In this document: piece after piece, positions 44,816-54,340 of the stretch
How positions within the stretch are numbered: position 1 is the first letter of the stretch
Layout of the letters: each line of letters begins with the position of its first letter
Source: Hoyosella subflava DQS3-9A1
Lineage (GTDB): Bacteria > Actinomycetota > Actinomycetes > Mycobacteriales > Mycobacteriaceae
Direction: 5' to 3'
DNA length: 64,000 bases
Assembly (NCBI RefSeq): GCF_000214175.1
Contig: NC_015564.1
Span: forward strand, 2,232,001 to 2,296,000
Notes under the pieces: generated by a model
What the model saw: only the letters and a program-made list of their open reading frames with translations
Databases searched by the model: none
What the model was told of the DNA's origin: nothing
Translations under genes and position numbers: made by a program

Positions 44816-46258
44816 TTACCCGGTCGTCGTTGCCTGAGTTGCGGCGGCTCGGGTGTCCGTTGGCGTCGCGGCCACCCGGCGCCGCCCCATCAGCGCTAGG
44901 GCGATGAAGCCGGCGGCGAGCGCTATCGCCGCGATGAGGACCGAGGTGACGGCATAGGCGTGTACTGCGTCGCTCGTTTCCTGCGGTGTGCCGAGTACCG
45001 CGATGAATACGGCCACGCCGACGGCCAGGCCGATCTGGCGGAGCATGTTCACCACCGCCGAGCCGGTCGCGAACGAATGTGCGGGAAGTGACGCCGATCC
45101 GGTCGCCATGATCGTTGGGAGAGCGAGGCCGGTGCCGATTCCGGTCAGTAAGGTTCCGCCGAGTAGTCCGCCGATGTAGTCGGGATCGGCTCCCGCGGCG
45201 AACGCCCACCAGGCAGCGCCGATCGCGAAGACGGTGCATCCCGCAGCGATCACCGGCCCCGGACCGAACCGGGGGACCAGACGCCCGCTTAGCATGGCGA
45301 ACACGGGGACCATCAGCGGGCCAGGAGTCATGGACAGGCCGGTCTGCAACGGAGACCAGCCCCACACATCCTGCGCCCAGAACACGCGCGAGAGCAGCAT
45401 CGCGCCGAAGGCCACGGAGAAGACGAGCGCCACGGCCGAAGCACCGGTGAACGCGCGCAGCGCGAACAAGCTGCGGTCGATGAGTGGGTTGCGGTGGCGG
45501 GCCGTGTGGGCCACGAAGAGAACCACGGCGGCCGCCGCGGCAGACAGCACCGCGATCGTCGTTGTGCTGCCCCAGCCCCAGTCGACCCCCTTGACGAGTC
45601 CGAGTGTCAGCATACCCGCCCCGACCGTGATCAGCAGTGCGCCGGGCAAGTCCGGCACAGGGACCGGGTGGCCCGGCACATGCGGGAGCCGGCGCCAGCC
45701 GACAAGCAACGCTGTGACGCCGATCGGCACATTGACCAGGAACACCCAGCGCCAGTCGGCCGCCACAAGCAGTCCACCCATCACCGGACCCAGCGCCGCG
45801 CCCAGGCCTCCGACCGCGGCCCAGATGCGCACCGCTGCATGGCGCCGTTCAGGTGGTGTGCTCGCCAGCAGCAGGCCCAGCGACGTGGGAGTCAGGAGCG
45901 CGGCTCCGGCCGCCTGCACGACCCGGAACGTGACCAGCATGGCGACGCTCGTGGCCATGCCGCACGCTGCGGAGGCTAGTACAAAGATCGCGACCCCGAG
46001 GAGGAATCCCTGCTCACGGGGGAAGCGGTCCGCGAGCCGGCCGAAGATCACGAGAAACGCGGCATAGACGATCGCGTACGCGTTGAGGACCCACGACAAG
46101 TCGGCGAGGCTGTGCACCCCGAGGTCAGTCGCGATGTCCGGCAGCGCGACGTTGACGATGAACAGGTCGAGGCTAGCGAGCATGACGCCCGTACACACGA
46201 TTACGAGAACCGCCGCGGGCGACATCTCGTGACCGGATTGACGGGTGCGGGAAACCAT
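44816..46258 (-). CDS. MFS drug/proton antiporter, DHA2 (EmrB/QacA) type
   Basis: A 480-residue integral membrane protein with about 14 hydrophobic segments. Typical pieces are LASLDLFIVNVALPDIATDL, the conserved WVLNAYAIVYAAFLVIFGRL and GRLADRFPREQGFLLG loop, and the motif-C-like GLGAALGPVMGGLL. It exports toxic compounds with proton exchange. It is divergent from a TetR gene with a palindrome between, the usual layout for an inducible pump. Confidence 0.93.
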   Translation of the reverse strand: MVSRTRQSGHEMSPAAVLVIVCTGVMLASLDLFIVNVALPDIATDLGVHSLADLSWVLNAYAIVYAAFLVIFGRLADRFPREQGFLLGVAIFVLASAACGMATSVAMLVTFRVVQAAGAALLTPTSLGLLLASTPPERRHAAVRIWAAVGGLGAALGPVMGGLLVAADWRWVFLVNVPIGVTALLVGWRRLPHVPGHPVPVPDLPGALLITVGAGMLTLGLVKGVDWGWGSTTTIAVLSAAAAAVVLFVAHTARHRNPLIDRSLFALRAFTGASAVALVFSVAFGAMLLSRVFWAQDVWGWSPLQTGLSMTPGPLMVPVFAMLSGRLVPRFGPGPVIAAGCTVFAIGAAWWAFAAGADPDYIGGLLGGTLLTGIGTGLALPTIMATGSASLPAHSFATGSAVVNMLRQIGLAVGVAVFIAVLGTPQETSDAVHAYAVTSVLIAAIALAAGFIALALMGRRRVAATPTDTRAAATQATTTG

Positions 46259-46317
46259 TACCGAGCCACGGCATTGAGGATGGCTAAGTCATGCACGGCC
46301 GTTCCCTTTCAGCGACA

Positions 46318-46341
46318 ATAACGGACTTAGCGGTCCGTTAT
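46318..46341. promoter_or_regulatory. TetR operator ATAACGGAC-N6-GTCCGTTAT
   Basis: A perfect 9-bp inverted repeat lies 60 bp upstream of the MFS gene. The same half-site GTCCGTTAT recurs at 46395-46403, right before the TetR start at 46413. This is the expected arrangement for a repressor controlling both genes. Confidence 0.7.
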
Positions 46342-46412
46342 GAAAGGATGCTGGCACGCTCAGCCGGTGCCTGTCAATGGATCGGGACCAATCGGTCCGT
46401 TATTCTGGTCTT

Positions 46413-46964
46413 GTGCCCCGACCACCCACACCCGGACTCCGTGACCGCCTGCTGACCGTCGCAGGTCAGCTCTTCTATGAACGCGGTATGAGTGCCGTGG
46501 GCATGGCCGAGATCGTTGAGAAGGCTGGGTGTGGAAAGAACGCTGCCTACCGCCTTTTCCCCAGTAAGAGCAGCCTCGTTGCCGCCTATCTCAGTGAGTT
46601 CGGGGCCCGTCGTGAAGCTCAGACCGCCTCGGCAATCGAGGGCCTCCGCGACGATCCGGCAGCTGCACTCCATGCGTACGTCGCTGAAGTGGTTAGCCAG
46701 GCTCGCCAGCCTCGCTTCGTCGGCTGCGCCATACGCAACTACCTGCGCGAGGCGCGGGCCAAAGACGACGAACCCGTCCGGATTGCGCGGTCGTGGCTGA
46801 CCGACTCGCGCGAAGCCCTCCGCGCGCTTGTTGCCCAGCTCGACGTCAAGGACCCCGATCTGCTCGCCGACCAAATCTGGCTCGTCGTTGAGGGTGTCTA
46901 CGCCGGCGGGCCCGCTGATGCCGCTCTCACGCTCACCCATCGCCTCCTCGATGACGCAGGCTGA
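46413..46964 (+). CDS. TetR-family repressor divergent from the MFS pump
   Basis: A 183-residue protein starting at GTG 46413 (VPRPPTPGLRDRLLTVAGQL); an upstream ATG at 46377 would put the operator half-site inside the gene. The helix-turn-helix region reads AVGMAEIVEKAGCGKNAAYR. The C-terminal domain includes GCAIRNYLREARAKDDEPVR. It lacks a ribosome site, so it may be leaderless. It should repress the pump at 44816-46258. Confidence 0.86.
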   Translation: MPRPPTPGLRDRLLTVAGQLFYERGMSAVGMAEIVEKAGCGKNAAYRLFPSKSSLVAAYLSEFGARREAQTASAIEGLRDDPAAALHAYVAEVVSQARQPRFVGCAIRNYLREARAKDDEPVRIARSWLTDSREALRALVAQLDVKDPDLLADQIWLVVEGVYAGGPADAALTLTHRLLDDAG

Positions 46965-47026
46965 CGCGTTGGGGTCTGAATTCTCGATTCCCAGAGGCCT
47001 GAGAACCGGGAACCTGGGGCGTCTGG

Positions 47027-47087
47027 TCGCCCACCTCCCAGCGACAATTGGTACCGCGCAGCGAATCTGTCGCTGGGAGGTGGGCGA
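47027..47087. repeat. 20-bp perfect inverted repeat with 21-bp loop
   Basis: Arms TCGCCCACCTCCCAGCGACA (47027-47046) and their exact complement (47068-47087). It lies 63 bp downstream of the TetR gene. No T-run follows, so it is not a standard terminator; it could be a bidirectional stem or the end of a lost mobile element. Confidence 0.75.
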
Positions 47088-47808
47088 GCAGAGTACCCGG
47101 TGGTGCTCGGCTGCGCTATGGCACACACTGCGTCACCCCCGACTGAGGCGTCCGCGCTGTGGAATCCGGTAACCAGCAAGGGCGTCGCTGGCGGTCACCA
47201 CGCAAGCCTTCTGCGCGTACAGAAATGCCTGAATGTCGCAGCGCTTCGGAGCCCGGATCGTAGGCGCTTGAGGTAGACGATGACCAGCGGCACCGTCGGC
47301 GTAATCGACCCAGGGGCAGCAGTGGGATCATCGCCATAACTACCACGAACATGAAGCCGATGGATGGGCGGGATCACCCCGCTGCAGGTGACCCTGCCGG
47401 GTCGCGGGTTACGCGCGCACCGCGACCAGGTTGACCAGGCTCCGCGTCACCGCGTTGAGGTAGTCGTCCTCGCGCAGCGCGAGGCAGCGACGAATGCGCA
47501 CTGGGTCATCGTTAGCACCGCGTCCGCCTCGGGACACCAGCGTCGGCCAAGAGCGCGTCAACCGAGGTTCCGTGATAACCGTGTCTGTAGAACAGCCTCG
47601 TCCCCGAACCAAGCAGACGCTCCATGTGAGGCACGGCTTGTCGAGACTGTGGGTCCTTCAACTCGCCTAACCGCATATGTTCACAGCGCACGGCACAGCT
47701 ATACCAGCATGCGGCGCGATCGTTCTATGAAGTGCCGGTCGCACATTCTTAACTCTGGTTTATGTCCACGCCACAGCGCGGGCGGCAAACTCAACCAAGG
47801 AGTGCACC
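47088..47808. other. 700-bp region without a recognisable gene
   Basis: Short frames on the minus strand (for example FVVVMAMIPLLPLG near 47340) look like broken membrane-protein pieces, but no frame can be assigned. The last 50 bases hold the promoter and ribosome site of the gene at 47809. Confidence 0.4.
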
Positions 47809-48699
47809 ATGACCACAGCGAGCACTACCCTCGACGAAGGCGCCCGCTACCGCATCGACCGGCCCACGTTCAAGGTCATCATGCGCGATCTGCGCATTCC
47901 CAGCAACGACCTGGGAGCCGGAGACGCGATTCCCGACGTCGACCTGCCCACGACTGAGGGCGGCCGGTTCACGACCGACAGTATCGCCGCGGACGGCCGC
48001 CCCATCCTGCTCGTCTTCGGTTCACTGACGTGCCCTGTCACAGAGAGCGCTGGGCGCGGGCTGTTGGACCTGCACCGCAGGTACGGTGACGTGATCCGGT
48101 TTGTTGTGGTGAACGTACGGGAGGCGCATCCCGGAGCGGATATTCCGCAGCCTCGCGTGATCGGCGAGAAGATGCATAACGCCCGGAATCTCAAAGGCCA
48201 CCATGGGTTTGCTTTCGAGGTGGCCGTCGACGACATCCACGGATCCGTGCACCGCGCGTTCGGCGCGCGCCCCAGTTCGGCGTACATCATCGATCCGTCC
48301 GGAATCATCGTGTTCCGGGCACACTGGTCGAACATCCTGGAGCCGATCGAGGAAGCGCTGCGTGCCGTGATCGCGGGCAGGGCACCATCGCGAGCGAAGG
48401 TGGGGCAGACGGCACGTGCCCTGATCCGGATGGCGGCGTATTCGGATGTCGCGCTCGGCGCAGCTGGTCGCGGAGCGCTGCGCGACTTCTGGCGAGCCGC
48501 GCCACCGGCAGCCGCGTTGATCGCAGTGTCGAGCCTCTTCCGGTTCCTGCCGAGTGAAAGGCGCGCCGCACCGACTGTGACAGCCACGCTTGCGATCGGC
48601 ATTACCGCGGCCACCGGCATGTGGCTGCTGCTGATGCCGCTCCACGCTGTCCCACGACGAGTTTTGCAACTAGTTGCACTAAGAATGAGCCGCTGCTAG
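47809..48699 (+). CDS. Deiodinase/thioredoxin-fold protein with C-terminal membrane segments
   Basis: A 296-residue protein. Residues about 30-200 form a redoxin domain: DAIPDVDLPTTEGGRFTTDS, then ILLVFGSLTCPVTES with Cys75 at the position of the reactive (seleno)Cys in iodothyronine-deiodinase-like proteins. GKPSSAYIIDPSGIIVFRAH-type sequence ends the fold. Only one Cys of a CxxC pair is present. Two hydrophobic segments lie near residues 235-290 (AAPPAAALIAVSSLF and TLAIGITAATGMWLLLMPL), so it is probably membrane-bound. The role is unknown. Confidence 0.75.
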   Translation: MTTASTTLDEGARYRIDRPTFKVIMRDLRIPSNDLGAGDAIPDVDLPTTEGGRFTTDSIAADGRPILLVFGSLTCPVTESAGRGLLDLHRRYGDVIRFVVVNVREAHPGADIPQPRVIGEKMHNARNLKGHHGFAFEVAVDDIHGSVHRAFGARPSSAYIIDPSGIIVFRAHWSNILEPIEEALRAVIAGRAPSRAKVGQTARALIRMAAYSDVALGAAGRGALRDFWRAAPPAAALIAVSSLFRFLPSERRAAPTVTATLAIGITAATGMWLLLMPLHAVPRRVLQLVALRMSRC

Positions 48700-48719
48700 A
48701 TTTAATGCAATTTGTTGCA
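48665..48719. promoter_or_regulatory. Two TGCAA-N4-TTGCA operators upstream of the FadH-like gene
   Basis: TGCAACTAGTTGCA at 48665-48678 and TGCAATTTGTTGCA at 48706-48719 share the same inverted arms, 41 bp (about four helical turns) apart. The first overlaps the end of the upstream gene; the second lies 33 bp before the next start. They are likely paired regulator sites. Confidence 0.65.
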
Positions 48720-48725
48720 GAATAA

Positions 48726-50774
<2,049 letters not shown>

Positions 50775-50784
50775 CGAGGCGGAC

Positions 50785-50872
50785 TTAAAGCCAAGTCGCA
50801 GTGCAGCAGCATGCTCGCGCCGATGCCGAAGGCGAACCCCTCGACGGCTGCGACAATCGGATTGTCTGTCTC
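50785..50872 (-). pseudogene. Fragment of an enoyl-CoA hydratase
   Basis: The minus-strand frame contains [20 protein letters not shown] then LLHCDLALS, the oxyanion-hole block of crotonases ([14 protein letters not shown]). Only about 30 codons remain, cut at both sides, and it abuts the FadH-like gene stop. It overlaps a decayed SDR on the other strand. Confidence 0.6.
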
Positions 50873-51152
50873 GACTTTTCGTCCATGGGCAAGCTGGCGA
50901 GGCAACTTCGGGCAGGTGAACTACGTTGCCGCCGAGTCAGGCGTCGTCGGCTTTACCCGAGGTTTCGCAGTGGGCATCGATGAATCACCGAGCCCGCGAA
51001 AAGCTGGTAGCCAAAGTCCCGCTCAGCAGGACGGGGGCGCCGTCGGATATAGCGGCCGCAGCGGCTTTCCTGTGTTCGGCCGAGGCGGCCTACATCACAG
51101 GTGGGTGCTCGACGTTGACGGCGGCATCGGCATCGGGTCGTCGATTCGATGA
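50866..51152 (+). pseudogene. Decayed FabG-like short-chain dehydrogenase, C-terminal part
   Basis: Pieces of one SDR are found in changing frames: SSMGKLA, then [20 protein letters not shown] (the usual YxxxK is VNYVAAE, with Lys lost), then VPLSRTGAPSDIAAAAAFLC and YITGG, then VLDVDGGIGIGSSIR with a stop at 51150. At least two frameshifts separate them. The N-terminal half is missing. Confidence 0.65.
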
Positions 51153-51178
51153 TCACCGCCCAACATCGGCGCATCACA

Positions 51179-52060
51179 TCATGCCAGTGAGGTCAGCAGC
51201 GTGGCGGGGATGTCTGGTCGTTCAAGGGCTATGAAGTGCCCAGTATGCGGGAACTCCGCAAAGTCGGCGTTTGGCAGCAGGAGTCGATTCGCCTCTCGAT
51301 CCGACCGCCGAGACCAGTCCTTCTGCCCATATATGAGATGGACCGGTGCGCTCACCTCGGAGTAGCGAGAGCGGGCCGCGATGAGGCTCGGAAGGTTGCC
51401 GTATACGGCACGGGCTACGGTCGGATAGCCCGCTCGACGGCCCACCTTGAGCAGCTCGTCGAGGTAGTCCGCCCGCAGTGCACTCTTGTCGCTGAGCCCA
51501 CCGCGGAGGATGGCCCGCATGATCGGCTTCGGCTCCACTCCGGCGATCGCCCGACCGATTCCGGGCGCGAGCACGCCGGTGATGACCAGTCGAGCCAAGA
51601 GGCTGGACCTGGCGATCCCGCCAGGGTAGTCGTAGGCGTTGATTGCCACGACGCGCCGCACCCGCTCCTGGAGGTCGGCCGCGGCAGAGAGTGCCAGTAC
51701 GCCGCCCATGGATTCTCCGAGCAGCGTGACGTCGCGCAGATCGAGTTGGCTTACGAGGTTCACGACCGCCGCTCGCATGGCGGGCTCGTCGTACGACACG
51801 CCGGGGACGATCTCGGAGTAGCCCATGCCTGGCAGGTCGAGCGCGTAAACGGTGTACCGATCCTGGACAAGCGGAATGAGGTGGCGGAAGTGCTCGGCCT
51901 GGGTGCGCACCGTGTGCAGCAGGACGAGTGGTGCGCCGGTTCCACCAGTGAGGTAGCGCAGTTTGCCCTGCCGGGGGTCGCCGCCGGGGATTGGGTCAAG
52001 AAGCTGGCTGATCGTTCCGGGGATCGCGATCCCGGACTTAGTGTCGATGCTCTCGGACAT
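51179..52060 (-). CDS. Alpha/beta hydrolase
   Basis: A 293-residue protein starting MSESIDTKSGIAIPGTISQL. It has VLLHTVRTQAEHFRHLIPLV at the oxyanion side, LPGMGYSE, the nucleophile elbow LLGESMGGVLALSAA (Ser), YGQKDWSRRSDRE with the likely Asp, and FPHTGHFIALERPD with the catalytic His. The fold is that of esterases and haloalkane dehalogenase relatives; the substrate is unknown. It is divergent from an HxlR regulator, 162 bp away. Confidence 0.87.
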   Translation of the reverse strand: MSESIDTKSGIAIPGTISQLLDPIPGGDPRQGKLRYLTGGTGAPLVLLHTVRTQAEHFRHLIPLVQDRYTVYALDLPGMGYSEIVPGVSYDEPAMRAAVVNLVSQLDLRDVTLLGESMGGVLALSAAADLQERVRRVVAINAYDYPGGIARSSLLARLVITGVLAPGIGRAIAGVEPKPIMRAILRGGLSDKSALRADYLDELLKVGRRAGYPTVARAVYGNLPSLIAARSRYSEVSAPVHLIYGQKDWSRRSDREANRLLLPNADFAEFPHTGHFIALERPDIPATLLTSLA

Positions 52061-52222
52061 GGTGGTTTCCTCAGACGCTTGTGATGGGCAGCCGCCCCGC
52101 CGAGGTTTGCCCAGGTGGGGCCGCGCGGGTCAGCTCCCGCACGCTGGCTACTGCCGCCGATAGTCAGGTACCCTACAGTCTGGCTATGGAGAAGGCAAGC
52201 CAGGTGTCGTAAGGTGGTCTGT

Positions 52223-52699
52223 ATGACTGTGCAGCTCGAAGGTTTCTTGGCTACTCGTGGTGACACGGCCCTGGGGGATTGGTGCCCGCTCAGCCGGGCC
52301 CTCGAGGTGATCGGCAATCGAACTGCGCTGCTCTTGCTTCGCGAGGCCTTCTACGGCGCGACCCGGTTCGATCAGCTCTGGAAGCGGGTCGGCGTGACGG
52401 AGGCTGTCGCCGCGCAGCGCCTGCGCGCGCTGGTCGAGGCGGGAGTGCTCGAGAAGCAGCCCTACCGCGAGCCCGGCCAGCGGACGCGCAGCGAGTACGT
52501 CCTCACGCCCGCCGGTCACGACCTGATGCCGGTGCTCCTCGGCTTAATCCAATGGGGTGTGGAGCACGGGCCCGAAGGCGGTGGCGCGACCGTGACTCAT
52601 GCCGGCTGTGGCGCCGAGGTGCGTGCCGTCGTGCACTGCGCGGCCGGTCATGAGGTGGGGGAGTCAGACGTGGTCATCGCGGCGGCAGCTCGAGCGTAG
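52223..52699 (+). CDS. HxlR-family transcriptional regulator
   Basis: A 158-residue protein starting at ATG 52223 with AAGGTGG upstream. It contains the HxlR winged-helix pattern CPLSRALEVIGNRTALLLLR, RFDQLWKRVGVTEAVAAQRL and EYVLTPAGHDLMPVLLGLIQ. The N-terminal Cys before PLSRALE matches the redox-sensing Cys of many HxlR proteins. The last 50 residues carry His/Cys (THAGCGAEV, VHCAAGHEV) that could bind a metal. It is divergent from the alpha/beta hydrolase. Confidence 0.88.
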   Translation: MTVQLEGFLATRGDTALGDWCPLSRALEVIGNRTALLLLREAFYGATRFDQLWKRVGVTEAVAAQRLRALVEAGVLEKQPYREPGQRTRSEYVLTPAGHDLMPVLLGLIQWGVEHGPEGGGATVTHAGCGAEVRAVVHCAAGHEVGESDVVIAAAARA

Positions 52700-52752
52700 C
52701 TCGCTCTGACGTATTTGACTGCGGCGGCTTAATTAGTTGGGGGAGTCACTGT

Positions 52753-53298
52753 TTACGAGCTGGTCCATTGCTGCGTCAGGCGGCGGCAGATGGCCTGCTG
52801 GTCGGCGTCCTCGAGGTTGTGGCTGAGCAAGCCTTCGATTGTGAAGACGGCAATCTTGACCTCGGCGTCGATATTCACGCCTGTCAAGCCGGACTGCTCC
52901 AGCGTTGAGCGCAATAGCGTTTCCGTCATCAGATGAAACCCGGTGTGCCACCCGTCTACGGCTGGCGACTGCGTCGCGCGGGCATGCACCGTGGCGACCA
53001 ACCGCCGCATCTGCTGCAGTGTGCGGACGACCCACAGCAACTGTTCCTCCAGTGGCCGCGCCGTCACCTCTTGGTAGTCGGTCAGCGCGTCACTGAGGAC
53101 TGCGTTCAGCACGGCGACCAAGACGTCATCCTTATCGCCGAAGTACCAGTAGATCGTGTTCCCGGAGACCCCTGCAGCCTTGGCCAGTGCGCTCATCGAC
53201 GTCGCCTCGTAGCCATCCTCGATGAACAATCGGCGGGCGGCGGTGATCAACTCCAGCCGTTTCTCCTCCCGATCCTGTCGGGGTTTATTGGCAGGCAT
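52753..53298 (-). CDS. TetR-family repressor of the hydrolase-WS/DGAT-SDR operon
   Basis: A 181-residue protein starting at ATG 53298 (MPANKPRQDREEKRLELITA). The helix-turn-helix reads SMSALAKAAGVSGNTIYWYF. The ligand domain has QQMRRLVATVHARATQSP. It is divergent from the operon at 53423 and separated from it by three copies of one palindrome, the probable binding sites. Confidence 0.9.
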   Translation of the reverse strand: MPANKPRQDREEKRLELITAARRLFIEDGYEATSMSALAKAAGVSGNTIYWYFGDKDDVLVAVLNAVLSDALTDYQEVTARPLEEQLLWVVRTLQQMRRLVATVHARATQSPAVDGWHTGFHLMTETLLRSTLEQSGLTGVNIDAEVKIAVFTIEGLLSHNLEDADQQAICRRLTQQWTSS

Positions 53299-53317
53299 GC
53301 GGATCAGCCTACGCCTT

Positions 53318-53402
53318 TTCTTGAATAACAATCAAGAAGCTCTTGAATAACAATCAAGAAGGAGTTAACCTAGGTCAAGCCGCTCTTGATCGACGTTCAA
53401 GA
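53318..53402. promoter_or_regulatory. Three TetR operators TCTTGA-N7-TCAAGA
   Basis: Sites lie at 53319-53337, 53341-53359 and 53384-53402. The first two are nearly identical (TTGAATAACAATCAAG), 22 bp apart, and the third, 43 bp further, keeps the arms but has a different centre. They fill the divergent region between the TetR gene and the operon at 53423. Three sites predict strong, cooperative repression. Confidence 0.8.
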
Positions 53403-53422
53403 ACAACATCGAAGGAATCAGA

Positions 53423-54340
53423 ATGAGTAGTTACACCCGCGAGGACGTCACGTTCGACTCTCACGGCACTTCGTGTGCAGCCTGGCTGTACCGCCCGGCT
53501 GGCGTCGAGAACCCGCCCATCGTCGTCATGGCGCACGGGTTTGCCGCCATTCGGGCGCTGCGCCTGGACGCCTATGCGGCTCGATTCGCCGAGGCGGGAT
53601 ACGCCGTGCTGGTCTTCGATTACCGCGGTTGGGGTGACAGCTCCGGTGAGCCGCGGCGGGTGCTGGACATTGGTGCCCAGCAGCAGGACTGGCGCGCCGG
53701 CGTTGCCTACGCTCGCAGCATCGAGGGCGTCGACACTACGCGCGTGGTGGCGTGGGGTTCCTCGTTCGGCGGCGGGCACGCACTGCATCTGGCCGCCGTA
53801 GACCACGACCTGGCCGCCGTCATCGCTCAGGTGCCGCACATCAGCGGGCCGGCTTCGGCGTTCGCGCGCTCCCCGCAGATGATCGCCCGTCTGATCGGAG
53901 CCGGCGTGCGCGATCAGCTCGGGGCTCTTATTGGGCGCGAGCCGCACCGGCTGTCGGCTGTCGGTGAGCCGGGCAGCGTCGCGATGATGACGTCACCAGA
54001 CGCGCTGCCCATGGCCGAGCGACTAGCCGGCGATCGATACGAGGAACTCCTCGGAGAGAACGACGTCGCCGCCCGCATCGCCTTGCGCGTGCCGTTCTAC
54101 TCTCCGGGCCGCAGCGCCCACAAGATCACCGCTCCGACGTTGGTGCAGATCGCTAAGCACGACATCGTCACTCCGTTCGATGTCGCGATGAAGGCGGCCC
54201 GTCGCATCCCCAAGGGTGAGATCCGTACCTACGATTGCCAGCACTTCGAGCCTTACCTCGAGCCTCACTTCGACACGGTCGTCGCTGACCAGCTCGCTTT
54301 TCTCGCCACTCATGTCCCGCCGGTCCCGGACTTGGCATGA
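53423..54340 (+). CDS. Alpha/beta hydrolase (dienelactone hydrolase/S15-like)
   Basis: A 305-residue protein. It has VVMAHGFAAIRALRLDAYA, VFDYRGWGDSSGEPRRVLD, the nucleophile elbow VAWGSSFGGGHALHLAA, a late Asp in IAKHDIVTPFDVA and the closing His in YDCQHFEPYLEPH. It is a paralogue in type of the protein at 38337-39242. It is the first gene of a TetR-controlled operon and overlaps the next gene by 4 bp. Confidence 0.87.
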   Translation: MSSYTREDVTFDSHGTSCAAWLYRPAGVENPPIVVMAHGFAAIRALRLDAYAARFAEAGYAVLVFDYRGWGDSSGEPRRVLDIGAQQQDWRAGVAYARSIEGVDTTRVVAWGSSFGGGHALHLAAVDHDLAAVIAQVPHISGPASAFARSPQMIARLIGAGVRDQLGALIGREPHRLSAVGEPGSVAMMTSPDALPMAERLAGDRYEELLGENDVAARIALRVPFYSPGRSAHKITAPTLVQIAKHDIVTPFDVAMKAARRIPKGEIRTYDCQHFEPYLEPHFDTVVADQLAFLATHVPPVPDLA

